Below are positions 44,393 through 52,485 of a stretch of DNA of 64,000 nt, in pieces. The position numbers and the translations under genes are program-made. Origin of the DNA: Halanaerobiaceae bacterium ANBcell28 (lineage in GTDB: Bacteria; Bacillota; Halanaerobiia; Halanaerobiales; DTU029); NCBI GenBank assembly GCA_037623315.1, contig JBBJJH010000005.1, positions 1-64,000 on the forward strand. Reading direction: 5' to 3'. Each line of letters begins with the position of its first letter. Position 1 is the stretch's first letter. The notes beneath the pieces are model-generated. The model did no database searches, had not been told where the DNA came from, and worked only from the letters and a program-made list of their open reading frames with translations.

Positions 44393-44737
44393 ATGAATGA
44401 AAAAGAAGAAAAGAAACTGTTAAAGCTAGCAGGTACCATGTTAGAGGCAGTAGAACATCTCAAAAAAAGGCTTGCTGAAGGAAAAGTGGAGAATAACTTA
44501 TATCTTTTTACTGATATGATGGAAGCCTTTGCTCTTATTGAAGAAATAATATACAAAAAGGAAAATATGAGTATTGAAAATATGACAGAAGACTTAAAAA
44601 AATCATTTGCAGTAATAATATCTTTTTATGAAGAAGAAAATTATAATGAAATAAGGTCATACTTTAATTTTGTTTTTCTGCCAGCTTTTCAGACTTGGTA
44701 TCAAAAGCTAAATGACAACTATAATCAAATAAATTAA
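44393..44737 (+). CDS. Small helical protein unique to cassette 3
   Basis: 114 aa, helical and acidic (KEEKKLLKLAGTMLEAVEHLKK, TDMMEAFALIEEIIYKK). Inserted between the FlaG-like gene and the broken YjfB-like copy; absent from cassettes 1 and 2. The ATG at 44393 has AGAAGTG upstream (weak). No family recognised; a FliS/FliT-like chaperone fold is conceivable. Confidence 0.5.
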   Translation: MNEKEEKKLLKLAGTMLEAVEHLKKRLAEGKVENNLYLFTDMMEAFALIEEIIYKKENMSIENMTEDLKKSFAVIISFYEEENYNEIRSYFNFVFLPAFQTWYQKLNDNYNQIN

Positions 44738-44874
44738 TGATAAGCTATTAACATGCTGATTAAAAGATTGTTGCTAAAGTAAAGGTAGATGAAATCATAT
44801 TATAAAGTACCAGGCTATAACTATGTTATGATACACTGGATAATTGGGATCAGGATGCAGAAGGAGTGTAAATT

Positions 44875-45032
44875 ATGGAAATTAGTGCAATATCACAGCT
44901 ATGCTTAATAAGGCTATGAATCAAGATGCTGCAGCTATGATGAGGTTGATGGAAGGTGTGGAAGAGTTAGCGAAGGAGATAGAACAGAGTGTAACGCCTC
45001 ATAGAGGTAGTAATATTGATGTAAGGGTGTAG
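44875..45032 (+). pseudogene. YjfB-like gene, cassette 3, 37-base deletion
   Basis: Same start and ribosome binding site (AAGGAGTG) as the copies at 33060 and 38257, but 37 bases are missing after codon 8, shifting the frame. The junction lies at short ACA repeats in the intact copies. From there to 45350 the sequence equals cassette 1. Confidence 0.85.
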
Positions 45033-45057
45033 AAATAATTAGAGGAAGGTTCTACTG

Positions 45058-45303
45058 ATGAAGGTATATAGTTTTTGGAAAAAGTATTTAGAGAAGAAGT
45101 TAGAAGAAGTGAAGGAAAAGGATAGTCACTTAGCAGAAATTGAAAGTAAACTAAAGCGAATGAAAGCTCTAGCTGAACAGGTTCGGGATGATGATCCAGA
45201 ACATGAGGAATTGAAAGAGATACAGAGAAAGTTTGATTTATTGAAAGAGGAAGTTGTTGCTCTGGATAAAGAGATAGAATTAAATATAACGGAAATGAAA
45301 TAG
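45058..45303 (+). CDS. Small coiled-coil protein, cassette 3
   Basis: 81 aa, identical in protein and, by eye, DNA to 33280-33525. Terminator follows. The identity extends upstream into the YjfB pseudogene, evidence of recent copying. Confidence 0.75.
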   Translation: MKVYSFWKKYLEKKLEEVKEKDSHLAEIESKLKRMKALAEQVRDDDPEHEELKEIQRKFDLLKEEVVALDKEIELNITEMK

Positions 45304-45341
45304 GCTAAAGGGATAGTGAAGAAATCCTTTTAGCCTATTTT
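45302..45341 (+). terminator. Terminator at end of cassette 3
   Basis: AGGCTAAAGGGAT / ATCCTTTTAGCCT followed by ATTTTG, same as in cassette 1. Confidence 0.8.
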
Positions 45342-45430
45342 GTATATTAATTCACTACATACTTCAAAACGCTTGTAATTTATATTAAATTATATTATGA
45401 TATTATTAGTAACTTTGTTTAAACCCTTTA

Positions 45431-45475
45431 TATATCAAGGATAACCATTGTGTAGTTTCTTGATATATTTTTTAT
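45431..45475 (+). terminator. Terminator-like hairpin before giant flagellin
   Basis: TATATCAAG / CTTGATATA arms around about 19 bases, followed by TTTTTT. The flagellin leader structure of cassettes 1-3 is not present upstream of the giant flagellin. Confidence 0.65.
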
Positions 45476-45581
45476 TATCTAAGGAATTTTACTATCGAAA
45501 TCATTTGTTTATTTGTACAAATTGAAAATATAGATTTCAAAGAATGAGTAAGTATGATCTTGTATAGGAGGAAAGAGTTTA

Positions 45582-48500
45582 ATGATATTTTCAAATCAGT
45601 TTAATCCACAGCAGATGTTAAATAATAGACGAAGAATAAACAAACGCAGACAAAATACACTTGGAAAATTAGCTAGTGGTCGTAGAATAAATAGTTCAGC
45701 TGATGATGTTGCTGGTTCTTCCATTTCTCAGAGAATGCGAGCACAAATCCGTGGAGCTAAACAGGCTCAATATAATGTTCAAGATGCTAATTCATTAGTA
45801 CAAGTAGCTGATGGTGCTATGCAAGAAATCTCTACTAAGCTTCAGAGAATTAGAGAGCTAACTGTACAAGGGGCTAATGACACCTTAAGCTATTCTGATC
45901 GGATAACAATTCAAAATGAAATTGACGAATTGCAAGAAGGAATTACCGATATAGTAATAAATACTGAGTTTAATACTAAACAACTTTTGCTTAATGAAGA
46001 TAATCCAGAGTATGTTTATAAAGATAGAGCTGCTTCAAATACTAGTCCAATATTCACAAAGAATAAAGCACAATCTGTAAATCAAGAAGTTAATCTTCAG
46101 GGTTCGAGTACTCTCAATAATGATCCTGTTATAGATGAAACAGTAACGAGAACACTTAGTATTCATAATGATCCTTACATTCCAACTTCATCTATTGGGA
46201 CAACAGTGATGAACAATCAGCCGAGGTTTAGTGAGGATGGATCCCATGTAGTGTTTACTTCAGCCAGAGATGGTAAAACATATGAAGTAGCTAATGGAGG
46301 GGAGCAGTTACCTAATGAATTAGATACTCAGCAGGCTTTAGCGCAAAAAACAGAGTCTGCTACTGGTGAATTTCGCTTAGAAATTCCTTGGAATTCTGAT
46401 AATCTAAGGCTACAACAGTATAATGAAAGTTTTAATTATTGGCAAAGCATTGAAGAATTTGAAGACTTTAATTACACTCAAGATGGTGATAAAGGGTTTA
46501 GCTTTTCACCAATTGTAGGGGATGATGGAGAGACAAGCTTTACCTATTCTGATATCTATGGAAATATTAAACAAGTCAAGATCAATGCTGACGCAGAAAC
46601 AGAAGACCCAATACAACTCGTATCTTCAGAAGATACTCTTAATTTACCACCTGGGTCTAATACCTTGGAACTAAATGAAAGTCCTAGTTTATATAGAATG
46701 AATACAGCTGAAGCTTCTCTGCGTATTTCCAAGGTTAATTACGGCGATAACCCTCAGGAGTTAAAGTACTGGGATGGCGAGGGAAGTGAACCCGAAGGTG
46801 GTTATTATACCATCGAAGGATCTACTGTAGAGTTTTTTGCTGACGCTATTATTGGTAAAGAAGATAAAGATAGCTCTTTAGATTACTATCAGATTGATTA
46901 TGTGTCTGATGGATATCAAGATGAAAAATTTCGTCGGGAAATACCTTCTAATGCAGAAATCTACAATATGGATGGTGGAGACGGACCTCGCTCATTAGAT
47001 ATTCAAGTAGATGGGGAGTCTATAGATAGAGAATACTTATTATCTGAGGCACCAGAAAATGAAGAAGTAGATGGTGTTTTTCTTAATGAAGTAAAAGGGT
47101 ATGTTGAATTTTACGGTAGATTTCGTCCAGCATTTAATCAATCTGTTAATGTAAAATATAAACATGATGCCGATGAACGCAATGAAATTCACGCTGTTGA
47201 TGTATCGAAATTAATCAATACCTATAATCTTACTGATGAAGATTTAAGTAGTAACAGGGCACTTCGTGTATTTGTAGGTAATGAAGAAATTACTTATAAA
47301 AATCAAGAAGGAAACGGATATACTTATGATCAAGGTACGGGAAAAATATACATACATGGAGATAAACGCCCAGATATACCTGAAGGTGAGAATATTCGTG
47401 TGGAGTATATTGAAGATCAAACAACTACTACGGGTAATGAAGTACATGGGATTTCGCTAGGTTCTATTTACCCCGAATACTATAACCCTGGAGGAGAACC
47501 TGAACCCAGCTCTATTACTGTTCAACGAGTTAGTAATGGATTTATAGAGGAAATTTCCTATGATGAGAATAATGGATTCCAATATGATAGAGATAATAAT
47601 AAGATCTTACTTTATGGAGATAGTCGTCCTGATGCTGGGGATTTAGAATATAGAGTAGAATTTATTATGGCAACTGGTGAGGTAGAATTTTCTGATGATG
47701 GTGTTGTACGGGTTGATCTTAGTGGTAAAGAGGAGAACTATGGAATTGAAGATTCTGCAATTCCTGACACTTTTCATGTCACATCAGGCTCAGAAACGAT
47801 ATCCTATGATCAGGATAAGAAGAATGGATTTTTTTATAATGAAGAAACAAATCAAATTGAAATATATGGTGATGCTCGTCCTCATGTTGGTGAATCAGTA
47901 GAAGTTACATATGTAAAGGAATTTCGGGAAGAATATACGGGTAATAACTCCTATGACTTTCATTATCTTCCATTGAACACAGCCTATTATGGTTTGGGAG
48001 ATGATGAAGGTCCCACATCTATAGCTGTATATGATGAATATAATAATTCAGTTCCATATGACAGTGAAAATGGTTTTTCATATGATACTGAAACAGGACA
48101 AATATCATTACACGGTGAATACCGTCCAAGTAGTGAAGATAAAGATGGTACATATACAGTTCGTTTCTTTGATGAAAGTATCTTGAGTTCAAGCATTCCC
48201 GAGGATCATGTAGTAGCTGAGGTAAGCATGAATGGAGAAACTGTAAAAGAGACTGATAGTATGGATGGAGATGGATTTTATAGAGATGGTAGAAATATTA
48301 CTCTTCTAGGTGACGCTAGACCAGACATTTCACATTGGAGAAGCCAAATGCAATTAGAAGTTAAACATTCTCCTGTAGTTGATGTTACCCTTGATGATAG
48401 TGTGCCTGCTTCCTTCGCTGAAGGATACTGCGACCATGTTAATCAGCCTAGTATGCCTGTTGACATTGATCCTGATAGTTTAACTGTGCTCTTAAACGGG

Positions 48501-49025
48501 GAAAATTTAACATCTGATCAATACTACTTAGAAGGTTCTAAAGTTATCTTACAGGAGGAACTGGTTGAGCTTGTTGGTGGAGATACTTTAGAGGTCGACT
48601 ATAAAGTAAGAGGAATAGTTAGTTCAGGTGGGAATCAATATACAATGCAGATTGGCTCTAATAATAAAGAAAATATGGATATAGAGATTTCATCCTTCTC
48701 AAATGTATTGCGCTTGACTAATCAAGTATGTATAAGAAGTGCAGAACATGCTAATATGGCTTTTGAGGTTATTGATCATGCCATCCAATTTACATCTAGG
48801 GAACAAGGGGAAATGGGTGCTGTTTTTAATCGTTTAGAGCATGTTGCAATGAATTTAGATGTTAGGGAAGAAAATACAAGTTCAGCAATGTCTCGTATTG
48901 AAGATGCCGATATGGCACAAGAAATGGTCTCTCTAGTAAAGAGTCAAATTATTGGCCAGGCACAACTTGCTGTACAAACACAGGCTATAAATTCTGCTGA
49001 AAGAGCCTTAGTCCTTTTAGAATAA
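45582..49025 (+). CDS. Giant flagellin (1147 aa) with tandem repeats
   Basis: N-terminal flagellin D0/D1 (NRRRINKRRQNTLGKLASGR, RINSSADDVAGSSISQRMRAQIRGA) and C-terminal D0/D1 (SRIEDADMAQEMVSLVKSQIIGQAQLA) enclose an insert of about 900 residues. The insert has six related blocks of about 70-85 residues, each ending in a motif like G-x-I-x-h-x-G-D-x-R-P (near residues 505, 578, 664, 747, 830, 897: GKIYIHGDKRPD, NKILLYGDSRPD, NQIEIYGDARPH, GQISLHGEYRPS). The filament would be decorated with a large surface domain. AGGAGGAAA ribosome binding site; separate transcription unit. Its N-terminal domain is clearly diverged from flagellins 1-3. Confidence 0.92.
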   Translation: MIFSNQFNPQQMLNNRRRINKRRQNTLGKLASGRRINSSADDVAGSSISQRMRAQIRGAKQAQYNVQDANSLVQVADGAMQEISTKLQRIRELTVQGANDTLSYSDRITIQNEIDELQEGITDIVINTEFNTKQLLLNEDNPEYVYKDRAASNTSPIFTKNKAQSVNQEVNLQGSSTLNNDPVIDETVTRTLSIHNDPYIPTSSIGTTVMNNQPRFSEDGSHVVFTSARDGKTYEVANGGEQLPNELDTQQALAQKTESATGEFRLEIPWNSDNLRLQQYNESFNYWQSIEEFEDFNYTQDGDKGFSFSPIVGDDGETSFTYSDIYGNIKQVKINADAETEDPIQLVSSEDTLNLPPGSNTLELNESPSLYRMNTAEASLRISKVNYGDNPQELKYWDGEGSEPEGGYYTIEGSTVEFFADAIIGKEDKDSSLDYYQIDYVSDGYQDEKFRREIPSNAEIYNMDGGDGPRSLDIQVDGESIDREYLLSEAPENEEVDGVFLNEVKGYVEFYGRFRPAFNQSVNVKYKHDADERNEIHAVDVSKLINTYNLTDEDLSSNRALRVFVGNEEITYKNQEGNGYTYDQGTGKIYIHGDKRPDIPEGENIRVEYIEDQTTTTGNEVHGISLGSIYPEYYNPGGEPEPSSITVQRVSNGFIEEISYDENNGFQYDRDNNKILLYGDSRPDAGDLEYRVEFIMATGEVEFSDDGVVRVDLSGKEENYGIEDSAIPDTFHVTSGSETISYDQDKKNGFFYNEETNQIEIYGDARPHVGESVEVTYVKEFREEYTGNNSYDFHYLPLNTAYYGLGDDEGPTSIAVYDEYNNSVPYDSENGFSYDTETGQISLHGEYRPSSEDKDGTYTVRFFDESILSSSIPEDHVVAEVSMNGETVKETDSMDGDGFYRDGRNITLLGDARPDISHWRSQMQLEVKHSPVVDVTLDDSVPASFAEGYCDHVNQPSMPVDIDPDSLTVLLNGENLTSDQYYLEGSKVILQEELVELVGGDTLEVDYKVRGIVSSGGNQYTMQIGSNNKENMDIEISSFSNVLRLTNQVCIRSAEHANMAFEVIDHAIQFTSREQGEMGAVFNRLEHVAMNLDVREENTSSAMSRIEDADMAQEMVSLVKSQIIGQAQLAVQTQAINSAERALVLLE

Positions 49026-49047
49026 CAACTAATCGTTATAAACAGTT

Positions 49048-49079
49048 CATGAGGAATTGAAAGAGATACAAAGTGATTT
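49048..49079 (+). pseudogene. Fragment of a fourth coiled-coil gene
   Basis: About 30 bases (CATGAGGAATTGAAAGAG, continuing to AAGTGATTTC) match the middle of the cassette coiled-coil gene (HEELKEIQS) and then join directly to the hsdS fragment. A recombination scar. Confidence 0.5.
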
Positions 49080-49142
49080 CAGAGGGAGCTATTAGAAGAT
49101 ATTGCATAAGCTATTTATAAAAATTGGTTTATAGACTTTAAT
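49080..49142 (+). pseudogene. hsdS fragment 2
   Basis: QRELLEDIA-stop-AIYKNWFIDFN, the same relic as at 40086 with the same TAA, showing both come from one duplicated segment. Confidence 0.55.
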
Positions 49143-49177
49143 TTTAACTACCATTTTCAGAAGGGAGTGATTTTATA

Positions 49178-49633
49178 ATGACTATTGCTGAAAAGTTTAG
49201 AGAAGAAGGTAAAAAAGAAGAGTTAATAAAAACAATAATAGTTCTTTTAGAAAATAAATTTAGAGTAAGTTTAACTTCAGAAGTAAAAAAATATATTGAA
49301 GATAGTGATAGAAAAAAACTGGCAAAAATAAGAGATGATATCTTTGATATTGAAAGTTTGAATGAAGCAATAAGTATTTTAACCAGTGAAAATGGAATCC
49401 CAGAATATGTTGAAAATCCAAAGACGATTGCAGATGAATTAAAAAGAGAAGGATTTATTGAAGGATATGCTGAGGTTTTAATATATAGGTTAAGAAAATT
49501 TTATTCTGTTTTTATACCTGAAGAAGCAGAAAAGTTGATATTGAATGCGGGATGGAGTCAGATAAAAGAAATTGAGAATAATATTGATGAGATTGATGAT
49601 ATCGAGGATATAAAAACCTTTTTAAATAAATAG
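49178..49633 (+). CDS. Rpn-tail/DUF4351-like protein, copy 2
   Basis: 151 aa, near-identical to 40182-40649 (MTIAEKFREEGKKEELIKTI; WSQIKEIENNIDEIDD). The upstream 90 bases and the hsdS relic are duplicated with it. Ribosome binding site GAAGGGAG. No nuclease core; probably a fragment. Confidence 0.55.
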   Translation: MTIAEKFREEGKKEELIKTIIVLLENKFRVSLTSEVKKYIEDSDRKKLAKIRDDIFDIESLNEAISILTSENGIPEYVENPKTIADELKREGFIEGYAEVLIYRLRKFYSVFIPEEAEKLILNAGWSQIKEIENNIDEIDDIEDIKTFLNK

Positions 49634-49990
49634 GGAGGTTAGTCTACAATATAATAAGCAGAGAAAATTTATGAGGCAAAAAACTTTTTTGCATAATGCC
49701 TCACAGGAAAATGAGCTAGTTATCAAGTTAATTATAATATAGAGTCCAAAATAACATGATTGTTGGCAGGTATGAGTTCGAAAAAACAAAAAAAATGTCA
49801 ACACTTAGTGCTTATTTCTTCATTTATAGGACAATAGTTTTATAATAAATTGTTTTGCAGGAATTTATGACTTTCTATAGAATTAATAGTATTATAAGAC
49901 TATATTTTAGCTTTATAATTTTATACATTTAAAGTTTTTTAAAAAAAGTTATTTTTAAATAAAAAATAAAAAAATAAAAAAATAAGAAAA
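49634..49990. other. Intergenic, AT-rich, one terminator-like hairpin
   Basis: Contains ATGAGGCA / TGCCTCA around 49670-49705 (imperfect, T-run inside the loop). The rest is AT-rich and should hold the promoter of the riboswitch transcript; a TTGCAG-17-TAGAAT pair near 49855-49883 is a weak candidate. Confidence 0.4.
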
Positions 49991-50064
49991 AGGCAAAGCT
50001 GTTGAAAAACAGTGACGCAAAGCTATGGGTCTAAGGGTGAATATCTATGACTGCCAGGTTGCCG
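49991..50064 (+). ncRNA. Cyclic di-GMP-I (GEMM) riboswitch
   Basis: Conserved GEMM core: AGGCAAAGC, a GAAA tetraloop hairpin (CTGTTGAAAAACAG), GACGCAAAGC, the GGGTCTAAGG receptor side, then GCCAGGTTGCCG. These are the two-helix, tetraloop-receptor and ligand-pocket elements of c-di-GMP-I aptamers. An intrinsic terminator follows immediately, so the switch probably controls transcription of the downstream phosphatase. Confidence 0.93.
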
Positions 50065-50082
50065 TTTGGTTTGTAATTTTTA

Positions 50083-50115
50083 GGCAGTCTATGCTTGTGC
50101 GATAGGCTTTTTTTA
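50083..50115 (+). terminator. Riboswitch expression-platform terminator
   Basis: GTCTAT / ATAGGC arms with a 9-base loop (one wobble pair), followed by TTTTTTT. Its position right after the aptamer fits a ligand-dependent terminator. Confidence 0.75.
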
Positions 50116-50221
50116 ATGTTAGGAAAATCTTCCTTACTTGCTTAATTTCTGTACACCTTCCCTGAAAAGGAAGAAATCCTTTAAAAATTCTTATTTTAAT
50201 ACTTTAGAAGGGATGGAGAAA

Positions 50222-51013
50222 ATGATAGATATACATTCACACATATTAAGTGTAGATGATGGTGCTGAAACTGTAGGTGAGGCTTTAGTGATGTTAAGAA
50301 TAGCTCAGGAACAGGGAGTTACTCAAATGGTAGCTACACCACATTATCTCAAAGATAGTAAGAGTAATCGAGGTGCTTTTATAAAACCTTTAGAAATTAA
50401 AGAAGAAATAAGTAAACTACAAAAAGTTGCTAATAAAGAGAAGATAAATATTAAAATACTTCCTGGATCAGAAGTATATTATCATGACCAACTAGGTAAG
50501 GATATTAATGATGGTCTAATTACCATGATTAATGGTAGTAAATATTTTTTGCTTGAACTACCAAATGGAAAAATTCCTATGTACCTTATAAATGTACTAT
50601 ATGACTGTTACCATTTAAATGTAAAACCAATTCTAGCTCATCCAGAAAGAAATCTTGAGATTATGGACAACCCAGATATACTTTATAATTTACTAAAAAA
50701 AGATTGGTTATATGCTCAGGTGAATTCATCAAGTTTGCTAGGCATACATGGAAAAGAAGTTAAAAAGACAGCAGAATTCCTATTAAAAAAGAATTTAGTT
50801 CAATTTATAGGTTCTGATTGTCATGATATCGGCAAGAGAAAGCCTTCGCTACAGGAGGGTTTAGAGATAATTAAAGCTATGAAACTAGATCCAGATTATT
50901 ATCTCAAGAATAATTTAGATTTAATTGAAAATAAAGAAATAAGAATGAAAAATCCCAAAAGAGTTTCAAGAAGTTTTTTCTTCAAAGCAAGAAAAGAGCT
51001 TGCTTTTGGCTAA
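50222..51013 (+). CDS. CpsB/YwqE-type Mn-dependent tyrosine phosphatase (PHP)
   Basis: 263 aa. Dephosphorylates tyrosine kinases that control capsule or exopolysaccharide synthesis (known for YwqE and CpsB). PHP motifs: MIDIHSHILSVDDGA (metal-binding His), ATPHYL, GSEVYYH, LAHPERN and GSDCHD. I chose the ATG at 50222 (GGGATGGAG upstream); the longer ORF lacks a ribosome binding site and runs through the terminator region. Transcribed through a c-di-GMP riboswitch. No kinase or polymer synthesis genes follow, so it may act in trans. Confidence 0.92.
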   Translation: MIDIHSHILSVDDGAETVGEALVMLRIAQEQGVTQMVATPHYLKDSKSNRGAFIKPLEIKEEISKLQKVANKEKINIKILPGSEVYYHDQLGKDINDGLITMINGSKYFLLELPNGKIPMYLINVLYDCYHLNVKPILAHPERNLEIMDNPDILYNLLKKDWLYAQVNSSSLLGIHGKEVKKTAEFLLKKNLVQFIGSDCHDIGKRKPSLQEGLEIIKAMKLDPDYYLKNNLDLIENKEIRMKNPKRVSRSFFFKARKELAFG

Positions 51014-51067
51014 TAGCTTAAAAAAAGATAAATTTTTTATAAAAATATAAAATAAGTAGACATAAAA

Positions 51068-51105
51068 AATCAATCCCTGCATAAGATGCAGGGATTGATT
51101 TTTTA
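51068..51105. terminator. Bidirectional terminator
   Basis: Perfect 15-bp palindrome AATCAATCCCTGCAT-aag-ATGCAGGGATTGATT with T-run on the right and A-run on the left. It serves the phosphatase and the convergent CofE-like gene. Confidence 0.9.
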
Positions 51106-51184
51106 TTGAGTTTTTTTGACCTAATTAATCATGAAAGAGATATAATTAAAAATTATGTCCATTACATAAAATTATTATCTGATT

Positions 51185-52360
51185 TTAGTCATTTGCTAAA
51201 TTATCAAAGTATCCTTGAATTAAAACAACAGGTGTTCCTTTATCACCGCTCCCGCTTATTAAATCACAGAGACTTCCTAATAAATCTGTTAATTGTCGTG
51301 GTGTAGTTCCAAGGGCTTTGTCATCAGAGGATTGACTTTTGTTTTCATTTATTTCTTTTTTCATTGCCTCCAATAATGCTTCACCCTTTAAATCCTCAAG
51401 TTTATTATCTGCAAGGTATTTTAGTTTTACTTCATTAGGAGTACCTTCTAAACCAGCTGTGTACGCAGGAGAGACTACAGGATCAGCCAGCTCCCAGATC
51501 TTACCTACAGGATCTTTAAAGGCACCATCCCCGTAAATCATAACTTCAACTTTTTTGCCTGTTAATTCTTTTATACGTTGCTGGACTTGATTTACAAATT
51601 TCTTCCCATCTTTAGGAAAGAGCTTAATACTGTTTTCTGAAGCAGTGTTAGAGCCTAGCAAACCGTATTCAGGATTAAAACCATGACCATTGTCAACAGT
51701 ACACAGATCATCAAGACCATATATAATATTTGCTCCAGCTTTCTTGAGAATGTTTTTAGATCTGGAACGAGTATGAATATCTGCTACTAAAACATCTTTA
51801 GTATATTCTAATATACTTTCAGGTTTATTAGCTAGTATAATTTCAATTTCAGTTTCTTCTGCAATATTTTTATATAGTTGTATATAATCTAATCCTGTAA
51901 AAGGATGTTTGAAATCTGAAAAATATTTATAATAATCCTTTTCACTTAAAACATCAGTAGAAGGGTTAATGTTAAGTTCGTCAAGTTGCTCTATATCCAT
52001 CAAATGATTTCCAACCTCGTCAGAAGGGTAACTTAATTGTAAATATATTTTTCTACCACTTCTGGCAATAGCCTTTAAAATCATAGAGAATCTATTTCTA
52101 CTTAAGATAGGGAAAATAAGTCCAATTTCATTTGGAAATTTTTCTTTTATTTCTTCAGCAATATCATTTATATTTACATAATTACCCTGTGCTCTAGCTA
52201 ATAATGATTCTGTAATACCTATAACATCTCTATCTCTTAACTGGTAATCTTCACTTTCCCAAGATTTTTTAAGTGAAGAAACTACTGTTTCTACTAGATT
52301 ATCACCTTCTTTAACAATAGGAGTTCTAATACCACGTGCTTGTGTACCAACAGTTCTCAT
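51185..52360 (-). CDS. CofE-like (F420-0:gamma-glutamyl ligase family) protein
   Basis: 391 aa. N-terminal half resembles the F420 gamma-glutamyl ligase fold: TVGTQARGIRTPIVKEGDNL and RDRDVIGITESLLARAQGNY. Later DNGHGFNPEYGLLGSN and VMIYGDGAFKDPVGKIWELADP are conserved in this family's Firmicutes branch. In archaea and actinobacteria CofE adds glutamates to F420; Firmicutes generally lack F420, so another gamma-ligation is likely. ATG at 52360 with AAAGGGTGG. Monocistronic; convergent with the phosphatase. Confidence 0.8.
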   Translation of the reverse strand: MRTVGTQARGIRTPIVKEGDNLVETVVSSLKKSWESEDYQLRDRDVIGITESLLARAQGNYVNINDIAEEIKEKFPNEIGLIFPILSRNRFSMILKAIARSGRKIYLQLSYPSDEVGNHLMDIEQLDELNINPSTDVLSEKDYYKYFSDFKHPFTGLDYIQLYKNIAEETEIEIILANKPESILEYTKDVLVADIHTRSRSKNILKKAGANIIYGLDDLCTVDNGHGFNPEYGLLGSNTASENSIKLFPKDGKKFVNQVQQRIKELTGKKVEVMIYGDGAFKDPVGKIWELADPVVSPAYTAGLEGTPNEVKLKYLADNKLEDLKGEALLEAMKKEINENKSQSSDDKALGTTPRQLTDLLGSLCDLISGSGDKGTPVVLIQGYFDNLAND

Positions 52361-52485
52361 CAATAACCACCCTTTTAAATTAATTAAGACCTTAAAATCT
52401 AGAACAAATAAAAAAAATAACACTTTAATATTTTCGACAAAGAGGCAAGAGTTCCTGCATAAATTATAAAATTAATCATTTTTAA

